Shown piece by piece: positions 50,001-59,979 of a stretch of DNA of 64,000 nucleotides. Position numbers and translations under genes: made by a program. The stretch lies in NCBI RefSeq assembly GCF_958450345.1, contig NC_088783.1, forward strand, positions 100,249,302 to 100,313,301, written 5' to 3'. The notes under the pieces were generated by a model. It did not search any database, was not told where the DNA came from, and saw nothing but the letters and a program-made list of their open reading frames with translations. The stretch comes from Calliphora vicina (taxonomy: Eukaryota; Arthropoda; Insecta; Diptera; Calliphoridae). Positions within the stretch are counted from its first letter, which is position 1; each line of letters starts with the position of its first letter.

Positions 50001-53000
50001 TGTTAGTTTCTCATCATGAACAAATCCCAGAAATTTTGCAACATCCAAAATCTTATGTTCGATTCCGTTCAATTGAGGATGCACAAATGTCTCAACTCAA
50101 TCATAAAAAAAATGCTAAGAACTTTAGCCTTCGTGTTAAAATTCTTAGTGTTGCAGAGGGAAATAAAAGCGTTTGGTAATTCGATAAAAGATTAAATGGA
50201 TAATCAAACATTCACTGACCCGGTTGATAAAGCTAACTTATTGGCTGAATTATTCGCAAGTAATTCTCACTTGCCAGAAAGTGATAAACCGCAGCCCAAA
50301 CTGAAAGAGCTGTAGTGACTATGCGAAACATATTTTCTTTCCATCTCGTGCTGTTAAAAGGATCTTATCGGATCTCAACTTAAAAAAGTCGGTCTTGAAG
50401 TAGTGGAAGATTGCAAATGTAACTCCAATTCCTAAAAAAGGAGAGACTAATAACCCTGCAAATTATCTCCCAATAACGATTTTTGTTCGGTTATGCAGAG
50501 TATGGTAACCTACCATTTTATTAAAGATTTGGGATCCAACAATTTACTTGTTCTATTCATCGTCTTGGCGAAAGTAAAGTGGTGGCTCTAGATATTTCCT
50601 TTTGATAGGTTATCATTAATAAGTTCTCTTGATTTGTATCGAGCTTTCTCAGAGATCACACTAAATGAGTTGTTGTAGATGGGATCTCATCAAATGAGTT
50701 CAATAATAATTCAGGGGTATCGCAAGGCTACGTTCTTTCTCCTAATCTATTCCTTATTTATCTAAACTAACTTCTACGTCAAGCCAATTCCAATTCCATC
50801 TATATTTTGCAGATGACATCAACATTTGCAATTTATATTAATCTGTCGGAGATTGAATCAAAATTAATGATTCGTTTAATCAGAATCTTGTAATAATCTC
50901 TGAATGGTGTCGTGCAAATACAATCGCCTTTAACGCTCGCAAAACTCAGTGTTACATGTTGATACAGAAGTTAGTGGTATAAATATTGTAGAATCAGATG
51001 CTCTTGATATTCTGGACATGAGCATATGGGGTAATGTGCTCCAAACTAAACACATTCTTCAAATGTCGAAAGAACTCTAACAGCCCAATCATGAATAAAA
51101 AATCCGCGAGAGTTTTTTCCCATTTTTAACATTGAATTTGAATAGGAAAAATCGGACAAGGGAAAAGCTCCCGCGGATTTTTTATTCATGATTGGGCTGT
51201 AAGTTTTCTGAAACGGTGTAGGGATCTCAGGCGATCGTAAATGATATGCAACTCTCATGAATGGAGCGCTACTTCAAAGGTTTTTTTTGAAGCTTCTTGG
51301 CCGGCTACAGGAGAGGACGAAGGTAATTACTTGTGGCTCTTTATATATAGAGCTTAACCGAAATACAAATGTTTAACATGAAAATTTAACTCGGACTTAC
51401 AGAATTAAATATAGTATAGACACCACAAGGTTCATATCGCTTAAAATTTCTGAGGTTTGAGGTGAAAATTTACATTAAGAATTCAAAGCCTTAAAAATTC
51501 AAGCACTTGAACATTTTGTTGGAATTTGACTTGAATAATTTTTTTTCAAACAAAAAACATGTGTCTTGAATTTATGTTTCCTTTTTACTGGAGAATGCTA
51601 TTGAAATAAAGTGTAATACAAGTGTAGTTCAATTGCTTGACTATAATTCAAGGCTTGAATTACACTTACTTTCAACTTGAATTCCAGTAAAAATGCTTAT
51701 TTTGTTCCATTTAATAATTTATATCCCAATGAAACGCGTTAAAATGGGGTTAACTGTTAATTAAAGTATTTCTGTTTGCAGCCAATAAAAATTGAAAATT
51801 ATAATTTCTGTGCTAATTAGAATGTCTGCACTGATGTCTGTGTTTCTGTAACAGGAAACGACTTTATAAGAAATTCAACAAAAATACGTAGTGCACACGA
51901 TTTTTAAAAACATTTGTATACCTACCTAAAAAAACATTTCAAATAATTAAGAAACAAAATCAAATATACTTATGTAGTTATTGAAATAAACAATTCACAT
52001 GCATTACTCAAAATAACATTATTTTCTAAAATATTTAACTATAAATAAGTTTATTGAAATTGTACTGATTCACATCTAAAAATAATAAAAAATTATGGGA
52101 AATTATTACCTGAAACAGCTTCCAAACATTTAATAAATGTTTCCATGTTACGTTCACAAGTAGCCTCATTCAAGTAGAAGTAAGTTCTAGCACTGTTGAC
52201 CTTATAACGACGATCGGCAAATGATTTATCTACATGATACTGGGGCATGGCATCATCTTCGGCAACATCCCCAGCACTGGAGACAGAAGATCTAAAAATA
52301 AATAATAAATTACATTTTATTAGATATATTATACCTACAAACAAGTAAGAGAGCTATGTATATTCGGCTGTGCCGAATCTTAGATACCCTTCACCAAATT
52401 ATACTTAAAATTAATTTTTTTAATATTTTTAGGTAAACAAAATTAAATTTTTTTTTTTCCAAATTTTTTTTAATTTTTTTCTTTTTGAAATAGTTTTTTT
52501 AATTTTTTTAAAAAAAGTTTTTACAATTTTTTTTTTTTGAAAAATAATTTATAACAAAAAAAATATTTGATGGAAAAAAAATTCGGTTTAAAAAATATTT
52601 TTCTCGATTTTGACCCATTGTAGGTCCAACTTACTATAGATTTATATACATCGTTGCAATGGACTTTAAAATATCTATCATTAGATATCCTATATTAATG
52701 ACTTAGTAAGCCAGATATATACAAACGGAATGACAAACTTATATATACCCTTGCCACTCATGGCGAAAGGTATAAAAAAGAAAAGACTGTGTAGACTTTT
52801 ACAATTAAACTCGGTTCTCAATTTAATTACAGAAATCTCAACTGAAAAATTTTTATTTTTTTTATTTTTATTACAAAAATTTCTAATCAACCATCAATAT
52901 GGGCTTCCGGACTTTGACAGTTGATGGCGGCCATATTATTGAAGCTACATCTGTCGAATTGGCTGTCACTTATTGAGTTTATTTTGCCAAATAACCATTC

Positions 53001-56000
53001 ACGGATATAGCGTTCTGTTCGGGAAACGTACTTCACCCATTTTATGTGATGAGACAAAATTGTCAAAATTGTGACGATACCAACCCACATGAGATCCAAG
53101 AACGTGCAAAGAATACCGCGAAAATCACGGTTTGGTATGGATTTTAGATGGTCCATATTTCTTTGAGTACAACGTTGGTCAGTTCGATGATTACCGACTT
53201 CTTTTAGCATGAATTGGATGATATGAACACCAACGACATGTGATTTCAACAGGACGGCACTACGTGCCACACAGCTCATGTCACATTGGAAATTCTGCAC
53301 GAACGATTTGAGGGCATGGTCGTCTCACTTGAAGGTGATGTGAAAAAAGTCGAAGGTTCGGCCATTGAGCGCCGTTCTAAAATATGCTAAGTCGACTTGG
53401 CGTGTATTCATCGAACATATTTTTGAGATTCAATATTCCATAAATTTGAGTAACAATAGCAGAATTTAATTAAATGTTATCTCACTATTTTTAATCTCAT
53501 AAAGTTTACGAAATATCTCAAATAAAAACGTTTGCTGTAACGATATAATAAATAACTCATTTCAAATTGCTACTTACTCGACTTCACGTTTCTCAGCTTC
53601 CTCTTGTGAAAGATCCTCTTCTACGGAGTAATCCAAAATTGGCTTAACACCAAACGAGCGCAATCTGTAAAATTATATATATATATATAGGTATTTTAAT
53701 AATTTAAAATTTTTAAATTGTAAAAAGTATATTATATGTATGTAATCGTATAATTAGTTTTGTTACATGCAAATGTACAAATACACATTTAATGAAATGA
53801 CTAATATCATGCTGCGTGTATAAAGGTGTAACTACACTCAAAAAATAATAATTAGCAAATTATTCCCTCCTGTCACAGAATTCCATTCTGATCAAAAGTG
53901 TAATTAAATCAGCATTTTGCTTCTTCAGTTTTCTAAGTTGTTTGTAATTATTTGTTTTCCTCAAATTTATAAATAATTTCTTTACCAAAAATATAACTTT
54001 TGTTTTAAAATACAAAACATTGCCAAAGTAAATTAGGGAATTCATTAGGGAAAATCAATCGGAATCTGAAGAACGAAATATATAAACGAATATTCTAGAA
54101 TGTTTAGTTGCATTATCAAACAAAAAAGTTAAATTTTGTGCAAATGAGCGAATACTTAATTGTGAATAAATTCGAAAAGAATAAATCGATTTTTATCTTC
54201 GATATTTCAATTTTATAGGCGGCTTTGCGACAAAGTAATAAACCTGAACAAGTTCTGGCGTTTTCGATTTTTCATGAGTTTTTTTAAACACTAAAATTTG
54301 CTATTTTCACGTAAAAAATATATTTTTTGCTTCAATTTGTTATTATAACTCCGAAACTACTGAGCCGATTAAAATGCAATATATAACCGTATTAAAGGTT
54401 ATGTAAATTTGAATGGTTATGTAAAGTTTACTTCAAAAATATCGGACTAACCGTTTTTGAGTTATCATAAATTATGTGGAGAAACATTTAAAAAAATTCA
54501 CAATTTTAGAAAAAAAATTCTTTTAAAAAATCTATCTATAGAATTTCAAAATTTTACAATTTTTGTACTACAGGAACCACAATACATCAAAATTGTATAG
54601 TGGTTTGAAAAGCCTCCAAAATTTTGTCGATTTTGTTGCCCTGTGTTATCTGTATTTTATAAGAAAATCTCTTTTTATAAATAATTTGTTCTGTAATCAC
54701 TCTGGTAGTTTTATTATGAGTCACTGCTTTCAGAAAAACTCCAAATTTATTTAAAATTGTTGCTAATTGTAAAACCAAATTTATTTTCAGCTAATTAAAT
54801 TAGTACATTATCAATTTATTTTTGAGTGTAGAGTCAAACATACACGAGCAAATGAAAAAAAATAATAATAATAATTTGTTGATGGAAGTTAGTAGAACAA
54901 TTTAAATGTTTGTTTCATTCATGTTTATTAAATTTAATAATGTTATTAAATTCTGTACTCACGAAGCAGTGAGTAAAAAAAACAAATATTTATGGCAAAT
55001 GTGTGTCAGATGAATGAATGGACAAAGTCGAGTACAATAGAATTGTGGAAAAATTATAGAAGAAAACAATCACATGTGGCACAAAAATACGTTATTTTTT
55101 TTATTACTATAGGTGGCTATTGTTATAAAATATTATTAAATTGTTATATTGAACCTGACACACTCGCAATGATGTTAAATAATAATTTATATTTTGCTTG
55201 TCCTTGACAGACAATTCGGAAACATTTTTGACAGTGTATAGTATAGAATAGTTAAAAATTTTTATTGAAATTAATTCTTCCAATTTGTTTAATTTATACT
55301 ATTGAGGGCCAAAAAATCAAATCAAATTTCACAATTTTTATGAATAATGGAAATTTTTAAGATCTAATTGTATTAATAGATAAATAGTGTCGTATTTACT
55401 AGAAAATGTATTGAGGTTGATTTTGAAGTAACTCTACTTATACGAGTAACTAGAAATGATCAAATCTAATTTCTTGGAAACAGCTACAATTTTTCTTTCT
55501 CCAAATCTGGAAACTTCTTCTGACATATTTAATATTTAAAAATTTCAAAATTGTACAAAAAAATTCACTTTTTCGACTAGTTGGACTGGGATCCTCTGTA
55601 TCCTGGGAAGTTGAAAATAGACTAGCATTATAAAATTTCTAAAAGGCGAGTAAATTTTGATTTATTTTCTCTTACAATAATCCGACATGCACTCCTCGAA
55701 ATTCCTAAGAAAATTATAATTATAATTCGAGAAACACAATGAAATGTGTTACATTTCTTGGTCGATATAGAATGTCATAATCTCAAATAAGAAAATTACG
55801 ATAAATTTTACTCGATCACGAATGAGGTAATTCGGTCCCTATTTTTTCGCTTATTCCTCAATTCTGAAGTCATACATTAGTATTATTTCTGACATTTTTA
55901 TTGAACAATGCGAAAAATGAACAACAAAACAGATCAAGACATTTCCTAAATCATTTTAATTCACCTATCCTCACTTGCATTTCTTGGATTGGAATTAGTC

Positions 56001-57438
56001 AAAGAGTTTTATATATATTTTATAGATCGGTCCTTAGCCCAAGGTCTCCACGTGGCAATTTTTATTGCTAAGCACAAGCAATAACGTCGGCAGAATAACA
56101 GCAGAGCGATTGATGATTGCTTTAGGCGAAGAAAACGTTCGTTACAAATACAAAATTTTCAACACGAGGTGTTGTATGAAAAACTGAGGTGCATTTTGCT
56201 TATATATTGTGTTGAATGATTTTTTTTTTTACTAATTTTTTTGTTTTTTTTACTTTTGGTACTTAAATAAATTAAATACGTACGTATGAATTAATCGCAC
56301 CGAATCATAGAAACAACAAATTTTACATTAATGACAACTGAACTGACAGCTTATTGCTTAGCAATAATTGCTCAGGCAATCAGTAGATCACACTCGCAAA
56401 TTATATTGACGCAATCAAATTTCACAATTGCAGCAATAAATATTGCTACGTGGAGACCTAGGGTAAGAGAGAATTTAGATTTGTGATAATTCAAACTATT
56501 TGCTGGGAAAGACGATTACTTTAACTGTAAACTTGACATGACGTTAGAAATTTGAAATCAAAGTAAATACGACACTGTAAATTTGAAATGCAATCAATGT
56601 TTTATTTAATTTTCGTAACATGCCATGCTAGAGATAGAGCGAGCTCTTTAATTTGTATGTAATTGTGTAGTACAGAAAAGTAAATGTATGTGTTCATAGA
56701 CAAAGAGTTACACAAATACAATGTGATTAATACAATTATTATTTTAGATTATTGAAAACATGAAATTAATATGTATTTGTAAATAATAGATAAAATTGTT
56801 TAAATAGAAAATAAAAAAAAGAAAGAAAACCTCTCAAGCGTTGGTACAATCGTATGACGATTCTCGCCAGCAACAAAATGTCCATAGAAAGTTGATTTCA
56901 TTAATAGTTCAAAAAGTGTGCCACCCAATACGGTTCTGGCGAATTTCATCAACTGGAAAAATGTTGTGGACGAACCGCATCAATAATCAATCAAAATACA
57001 ATTCAGACACAAGAAAGTATTTAGAGAAGTAACCCGAAAATGTGGTAGGTGAAGGTGAGTGTGTTTTTTTATTTTTTTGTATTGAGGGAACAGTGTTTTT
57101 TTCAGGAATCGTTATTATTATTGAGTTTATTTGTTTTTAGCGCATTTAATATTTATTTATAATTTATGGCAAATAATAAGCAGGTTGTTTGATATTTTCC
57201 AAATATGTGTATAATCCAAATGTAATAAATATTTAAAATAAAAAAAATATTGTAAAGAAAAGAAAAAAAGAACAGAAAAAAAGCATTAGTTAGTTTGATA
57301 GTTTTTGTAAAATTACCTTTCGAGAGTTGGTATAATTTTTATTTGATCTTCGCCAGCAACAAAATGTCCATAAAATGTTGCCTTCATTAGTGCTGTAAAC
57401 AATTTATCTCCCAGTATAGTATTTGCCACTTTCATTAG
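38012..57438 (-). CDS. slgA: Proline dehydrogenase, mitochondrial (sluggish-A / PRODH); 5' end not in window
   Basis: FAD enzyme of the mitochondrial inner membrane that oxidises L-proline to pyrroline-5-carboxylate, the first step of proline catabolism. Coding segments in transcript order: 57438-57317 (or its alternative 56952-56831), 53664-53578, 52291-52110, optional 45972-45934, 42261-42197, 39455-39274, 39199-39025, 38960-38799, 38726-38535, 38463-38286, 38217-38012. Without the optional exon this is 1,551 nt, 516 residues; all phases agree. Numbering from the first exon seen, TFYGHFVAGE is at 21-30, DAEQTYFQPAI near 283, KLVRGAYMEQER near 343, and YLSRRAQENKG near 470, where the paired arginines bind the proline carboxylate. 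The protein ends KPKGNYVPI. Human PRODH has 600 residues and Drosophila SlgA somewhat more, so roughly 100-150 N-terminal residues including the transit peptide are missing; I found no such exon up to 64,000. Drosophila mutants accumulate proline and are sluggish. Introns are long and packed with transposons. Confidence 0.95.
40408..40985 (+). repeat. Dispersed repeat, copy 2 (about 575 bp)
   Basis: Same blocks in the same order as 29,190-29,750, with one short insertion (ATATGTGTGTGGTTAGTCCA region near 40,707). It lies inside a larger inverted-repeat unit (39,962-41,288) and so appears to be part of that element's interior, which suggests copy 1 is a fragment of the same element. Confidence 0.6.
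41690..41816 (+). repeat. LTR-like tail block
   Basis: TGTTACAATTTTAAACTACT through GGTAAAAACGTAACA, repeated with differences at 29,750-29,852 and 33,770-33,850. Preceded by sequence shared with 17,180-17,290. Could be the 3' part of a solo LTR. Confidence 0.35.
41866..41985 (+). repeat. tRNA-derived SINE, copy 1
   Basis: Contains an A-box-like TAGCCTAGACGATAGTG and a B box GGGTTCGATTCCC at tRNA-like spacing, followed by an unrelated body (GTATCTGCAGACAAGC) and a 13-base poly-A. No 7-bp acceptor stem can be formed, so it is not a tRNA gene. Transcription would be by RNA polymerase III from the internal boxes. A shorter copy is at 48,930-49,050. Confidence 0.75.
43150..43388 (+). repeat. DINE-like element, internal fragment
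   Basis: Carries only the middle of the family: GTCAAAAATAG, CTCATATCTCAGCCATTTGT, GGATCCCGAAGATATCTGGG and GACGGACATGGCTTAATCGA. Both ends are missing. Confidence 0.65.
43506..43600. repeat. Diverged relative of the 14,354 inverted-repeat element
   Basis: GCCTTATCGCGATTGG at the left and GGCGTAAAACGCCAACGCC at the right, with TTGGCGTTTTACGCCA near the left end, pair as an inverted repeat of about 95 bases. The TTATCG..TTGGCGT order matches the element in the mariner relic. Confidence 0.5.
44841..44878. repeat. Perfect 15-bp hairpin
   Basis: TGGCAGCTCCAGCCA at 44,841-44,855 and its exact complement at 44,864-44,878 are separated by ACACACAG. GC-rich against an AT-rich background. It abuts the left arm of a larger palindrome (44,877-45,106). 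Could form a stable stem in the intron RNA. Confidence 0.7.
44877..45106. repeat. Palindromic repeat with 65-bp arms
   Basis: 44,877-44,940 (ATGGCTATAGAGGAGG ... CGAGCCACAA) and 45,043-45,106 (TTGTGGCCCGGCCCCC ... CTCTATAGCCACGG) are reverse complements with few mismatches, about 100 bases apart. A single arm of this family is at 26,632-26,715. Confidence 0.65.
45325..45757. repeat. hAT-like MITE with CAGGGACCG termini, older copy
   Basis: Begins CAGGGACCGAAAATAAT and ends GTTACGGTCCCTG. The interior holds repeated TTTGTCAGA / TCTGACAAA units in both orientations (45,470-45,700). The termini match the better-preserved element 60,736-61,077. The flanking octamers (CTTTTAAA and CTTAATAT) agree only in part, so the target duplication has decayed. 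Confidence 0.6.
45934..45972 (-). CDS. slgA: Proline dehydrogenase 39-nt optional microexon
   Basis: Lies between an acceptor ATAATACAG and a donor GTAAGC on the minus strand, inside the 9.8-kb intron between 52,110 and 42,261. It starts and ends in phase 1, like that intron, so it can be included or skipped without changing frame. It inserts VDDEKYFPRRIAE at the junction ...EAVSG / GATFGTG..., giving 13 extra residues, five of them acidic and three basic. The GC content and clean sites stand out from the AT-rich intron. Not proven without transcript data. Confidence 0.75.
47093..47730 (+). repeat. DINE-like element, best full-length copy (638 bp)
   Basis: Runs from AACAAGTAAGAGTGCTATAT with the TTCGGCTGTGCCGAA stem and TATATACCCTTCCCC, through ATATCTCAGCCATTTGTGGA, GGATCCCGAAGATATCTGGG, the GACAGACGGACAGACAGAC run at 47,570-47,596, ATGGCTTAATCGACTCCGCT and ATATATATACTTTATAGGAT, to CTCACGAAGGTGAAGGGTAT. 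This copy defines the first subfamily. The open frame at 47,459-47,722 is accidental. Confidence 0.8.
48930..49050 (+). repeat. tRNA-derived SINE, copy 2 (deleted)
   Basis: Shares GTTAGACTTGATGATAGTG (A-box side), GGGTTGCGGGTTTGATTACC (B-box side) and GTATTTGCAGACAA with the copy at 41,866. About 17 bases between the boxes are deleted, and the B box is mutated. Confidence 0.65.
49510..49911. repeat. hAT-like MITE with 8-bp duplication and nested hairpins, 402 bp
   Basis: Inverted ends GGCGCTACGAACAAAGTTCC and GGACTTAGTTCGTAGCGCC pair over about 70 bases. The octamer CCTTCTAA is found at 49,502-49,509 and 49,912-49,919, an hAT-type duplication, with one extra G allowed at the right end. Inside is a second inverted repeat: CAAAGGTTTTCTCCTC..GGGGTGTATC at about 49,612-49,645 and TACACCCC..GAGGAGAAAACCTTTG at about 49,670-49,694, with a further GATACACCCC at 49,750, so another palindromic element seems to have inserted into the first. 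Confidence 0.75.
50190..51330 (+). pseudogene. Non-LTR reverse transcriptase relic
   Basis: Read across frames on the plus strand: LLAELFASNSHLPESDKPQP, VTPIPKKGETNNPANY (motif 2 region), VVALDIS (start of motif A), GVSQGYVLSPNLFLIYL (motif B; usually GVPQGSVLSPxLFLIYIND), FADDINI (motif C catalytic Asp pair), then VIISEWCRANTIAFNARKTQC and LDILDMSIWGNVLQTKHI. The set is that of a CR1/Jockey-group element. Many stops and deletions make it dead. The thumb is interrupted by the MITE at 51,081-51,199. Confidence 0.75.
51081..51199. repeat. Harbinger-like MITE, 119 bp, TAA duplication
   Basis: CAGCCCAATCATGAATAAAA at the left and its complement ending ATTGGGCTG at the right are inverted termini of about 33 bases (one mismatch in CCGCG.GAG). 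TAA is present on both sides (51,078-51,080 and 51,200-51,202). This size, structure and 3-base duplication match Tourist-type PIF/Harbinger elements. Inserted in the non-LTR relic, so younger than it. Confidence 0.8.
52339..52774 (+). repeat. DINE-like element, deletion copy
   Basis: Has the AACAAGTAAGAGAGCTATGT start, the TTCGGCTGTGCCGAA stem and an end in the variant form CCACTCATGGCGAAAGGTAT, with the central GGACAGAC part deleted. The uninterrupted stretch TTTAATATTTTTAGGTAAAC at 52,418-52,437 serves as the paralogous empty site for the insertion at 60,736. Confidence 0.75.
52905..53440 (+). pseudogene. Mariner-type transposase relic
   Basis: Plus-strand frames give CQNCDDTNPHEIQERAKNTA, KITVWYGF, ITDFF.HELDDMNTNDM and FQQDGTTCHTAHVTLEILHE, the last being the second catalytic Asp motif (usually MWFQQDGATCHTA) of an abundant insect transposase of the Tc1/mariner superfamily. 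GDVKKVEG follows where the active protein has GDVNWPPRSCDLTP; the third acid is lost. Stops and frameshifts. It lies in the intron between 53,578 and 52,291 of the proline dehydrogenase gene, in the opposite orientation. Confidence 0.75.
54130..54648. repeat. Fold-back element, right-arm copy
   Basis: Matches the centre and right arm of the full copy at 2,821-3,623, from GAATAAATTCGAAAAGAATA to GTTGCCCTGTGTTA. The left arm is missing, or is replaced by unrelated sequence before 54,130. Confidence 0.7.
56037..56463. repeat. Inverted-terminal-repeat element, about 425 bp
   Basis: CCCAAGGTCTCCACGTGGCA at the left and CTACGTGGAGACCTAGGG at the right are inverted termini, with pairing extended by ATTTTTATTGCTaagca against TTGCTGCAATAAATATTGCT. 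Inner sequences share TGCTTAGCAATAA and TATTGCTAAGCA. No protein and no clear target duplication. Confidence 0.6.
56831..56952 (-). CDS. slgA: Proline dehydrogenase alternative exon B (122 nt)
   Basis: Encodes LMKFARTVLGG to IVPTLER, homologous to exon A. Acceptor ATTTTTCCAG, donor GTTTTC, which is weaker than the donor of A. Differences from A cluster at positions 4-16 and at 31-36 (NRHTIV against DQIKII). The open reading frame is intact, which argues against a dead duplicate. Confidence 0.9.
57317..57438 (-). CDS. slgA: Proline dehydrogenase alternative exon A (122 nt)
   Basis: Encodes 41 residues from LMKVANTILG to IIPTLER; the last codon is completed by the next exon (AG|A). Acceptor AAATTTTTAG, donor GTAATT. 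It is the same length and phase as exon B 364 bases further along the transcript and shares 28 of 41 residues with it, including all of TFYGHFVAGE and PTLER. Joining A to B would shift the frame (122 is not a multiple of three), so a transcript must use only one of them. Confidence 0.9.
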
Positions 57439-59979
57439 CTAAAAATTTGTTGTTATTTTGTTTGTTTGTTTTTTTTTTTATTTCATGAATTTAAAAAAAG
57501 AATTTGGAAAAGTGAAAAATAATTAATTTTTTTTTAATATTTCATTCAATTCAAAGTAACTCAATCAACTAAAAGGAAGCCAATAAAAACTAAAACCAGC
57601 CATTCATGTCATTAATGTAGGTGTCTCATTTTCTTTACCATAAAATTATAAATTCGTTAAAGAAAATAAAATTAATTGAAATTAAAATATTCATACATGC
57701 ATTTGAAGAATCTTATAAGATTTTATACGTTACTATTTTCGGAGTTTTTTTTAAAAAAGTAATTATATTTTTACAATGCCTGACGACTTTTTTTCCAAGA
57801 TGAGTTAATGATGCCAAATAATATTTGTAGGATTATTGTTTGACATCATTATCACATCATGGAAAAAATCGTTAGTTACGAGGACAAAAGTTGTTACTGA
57901 CCAAGCAACAAAATATATTCATTCCCGTGAATTCCCAAGAATTTGTATAATAAATCAAGACAAAAATCATTTAAGTATTTCAAATAAGCAGTTTTCATAA
58001 AAGAAGTAAGTGTACAATATCACTGTCCAACAAATTGAGACTTTTTGATTGGAACAGACTAGCGACCCTATAATAAGGGCATGTTGAGTAGATCATTTTT
58101 GTAGAATAAACTTATAGTCCAGCTGGTATGAATTTTTTTTTACAGTGGGTTAAAGTTTTAATTTTGTGATCGAAGGTAGCATTATACTAACTGAAAAAGT
58201 GTTGTATGTTAATATGTGAGAGAATTCTTATTGTTAGAGTTATATTGTGGAATTTTATGGAGATCATTTTTGTGGAAGATCTTAACCCACTATATCCTAT
58301 CTTAGGGGTCAAATTGACCCCTTTTTCGAGAAAATCGAAAAAAGTCCTTTCAAAAAGGACATTTAAGGATTAAAATATTCTACGAAACTTTTTGCCGGTA
58401 AATTTCATTGGGGGTCACCAAAGACACAAAAGTTGTAAATACCCTTTACGCTTAATAAGCAAAATTACACGCCATATCGGGTCTCACATTTTTTAAAAAT
58501 ATCTCCAAAAATCCAAATATGATCCGAATGAGCTGAAATTTAAAATGTAAATAGTCCATAAGGACATCTACAAAATATATGTAAGTTATCTCTTTTAGTT
58601 AAAGAGATATCTTTTAGTTCAGAGAGTAAATCAAAATTTCGAACTGTTTGCAAGATATGAGCCGGAGAAAATTTTCACTTTTTTGCAAAAATGACAACGA
58701 GGCCCCTAATATTTGGGGGTCCATAAAAAACTGCATGACTTTGGGCAAAACTGGGAGACACGGGTCTTCTTTTTTGGTCTTTTATCACGTAGTGGTGTCC
58801 GGCGAAACCTTAATAATGCTTAATGAGCAGACGAAATTCACTTTTTTCCAATTTCTCCTCAAGTCACGAGGTAGTCTGCTATCAATGGTTGTCAAACACA
58901 AACTAAATGACGCAGCTTGTTCAAATTTTGACAGGAGTTAACTGACAGATGCATGTTGACAGGACCAGTGTTATTCTTTCAGTTACGGGCCTATTGACCC
59001 AACCTCTTATAATTAATTATTGGATCGATTAGCCAATAAAATAAAAACAACATAATTTATACGAATATAATAAATAAAAAATAATAACAGTTTTGAATAC
59101 AATTCATCTACTATGTAGTCATTTTGTACCCATTTTATCATAATTTGCAGTTATGTTATTTTAAAATGTCTGCTTGCTTTTAAAAAACTTGATCAATATT
59201 TACACATTCAATCATTTTAATGTAAATATGTATCTTCTTATGCTTTCAACTAAAAAAAAGAGTACAATGAAATATTATTTTGTATTTCTTTTATTGAATT
59301 AAAAAAACAAAACTGTCACAAATTTTAAGTGCAAAATCAAAGTAGCCAATTATGTACAAACATGTGTGCAAAAAGTATTTTATTATCGATTTATTTTGCC
59401 GACATCTGGTCTGCCACCTACTTAACGGTCACAGATTCTCTATTTTACTCTATTTTACATACATTTATCACAAGTTTCATTTGTGATTCACTACAAATAT
59501 TTACTGTTTGCAAATGCAAACGTTTGTTCTATTGCTGTAAAATCACATCATTGCGATTATATAATCGGGTATTATTGCCAATTCACTTTATTTTGGCAAT
59601 TTAATGGAATAAATTACAAACAGCAAAAGATAAAAGTTTCCATTGTCTGGACGTTGAAAATAAAACACATAAATAAACACGTGTTTGCATTTTGTAGGGG
59701 TACTTTTTTTTCAAGTAAATTATACAATCGAAAAAAACAAAATATCAATTACGATAATAATTCACCTGACTAAACATCATTTACGGGCAAATTTTGAGAG
59801 AATTATATTCTACAGCAGGGATGGAAAAGTTGATACGATCGTACATTTTTTTTGATACAATTTCATATTCAAAAGTACTTGTAATACTCCTGAGGCTCAT
59901 TTGATAATTTCAAACTATTTTCACTATTATATGAAACAGGACAAATTTACAAATTACTTAAGACTTGGAATGATTTTCT

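Larger units (their letters stand above)
45973..52109. other. Proline dehydrogenase intron, transposon-rich
   Basis: Between the separately listed repeats I see no exon. 46,300-46,400 is GC-richer low-complexity DNA with a CA repeat (46,371-46,382). 47,731-47,775 starts another DINE-like copy (ACAAGTACAACTGCTGTATC, TATACCCTTCATCAC) that is cut short. 47,800-48,920 is plain AT-rich sequence. Confidence 0.4.
53665..56830. other. Proline dehydrogenase intron, no further exon recognised
   Basis: Contains the fold-back copy and the TIR element listed separately. 55,440-55,960 is plain AT-rich sequence. No conserved coding segment is seen. Confidence 0.4.

Noticed and set aside
52887..53300. 137-residue minus-strand open frame
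   Set aside because: Antisense shadow of the mariner-type transposase relic, which reads on the plus strand.
58648..58941. 97-residue plus-strand open frame
   Set aside because: No recognisable domain, no codon pattern of a gene, and repeat-like flanks; not enough to call a gene.
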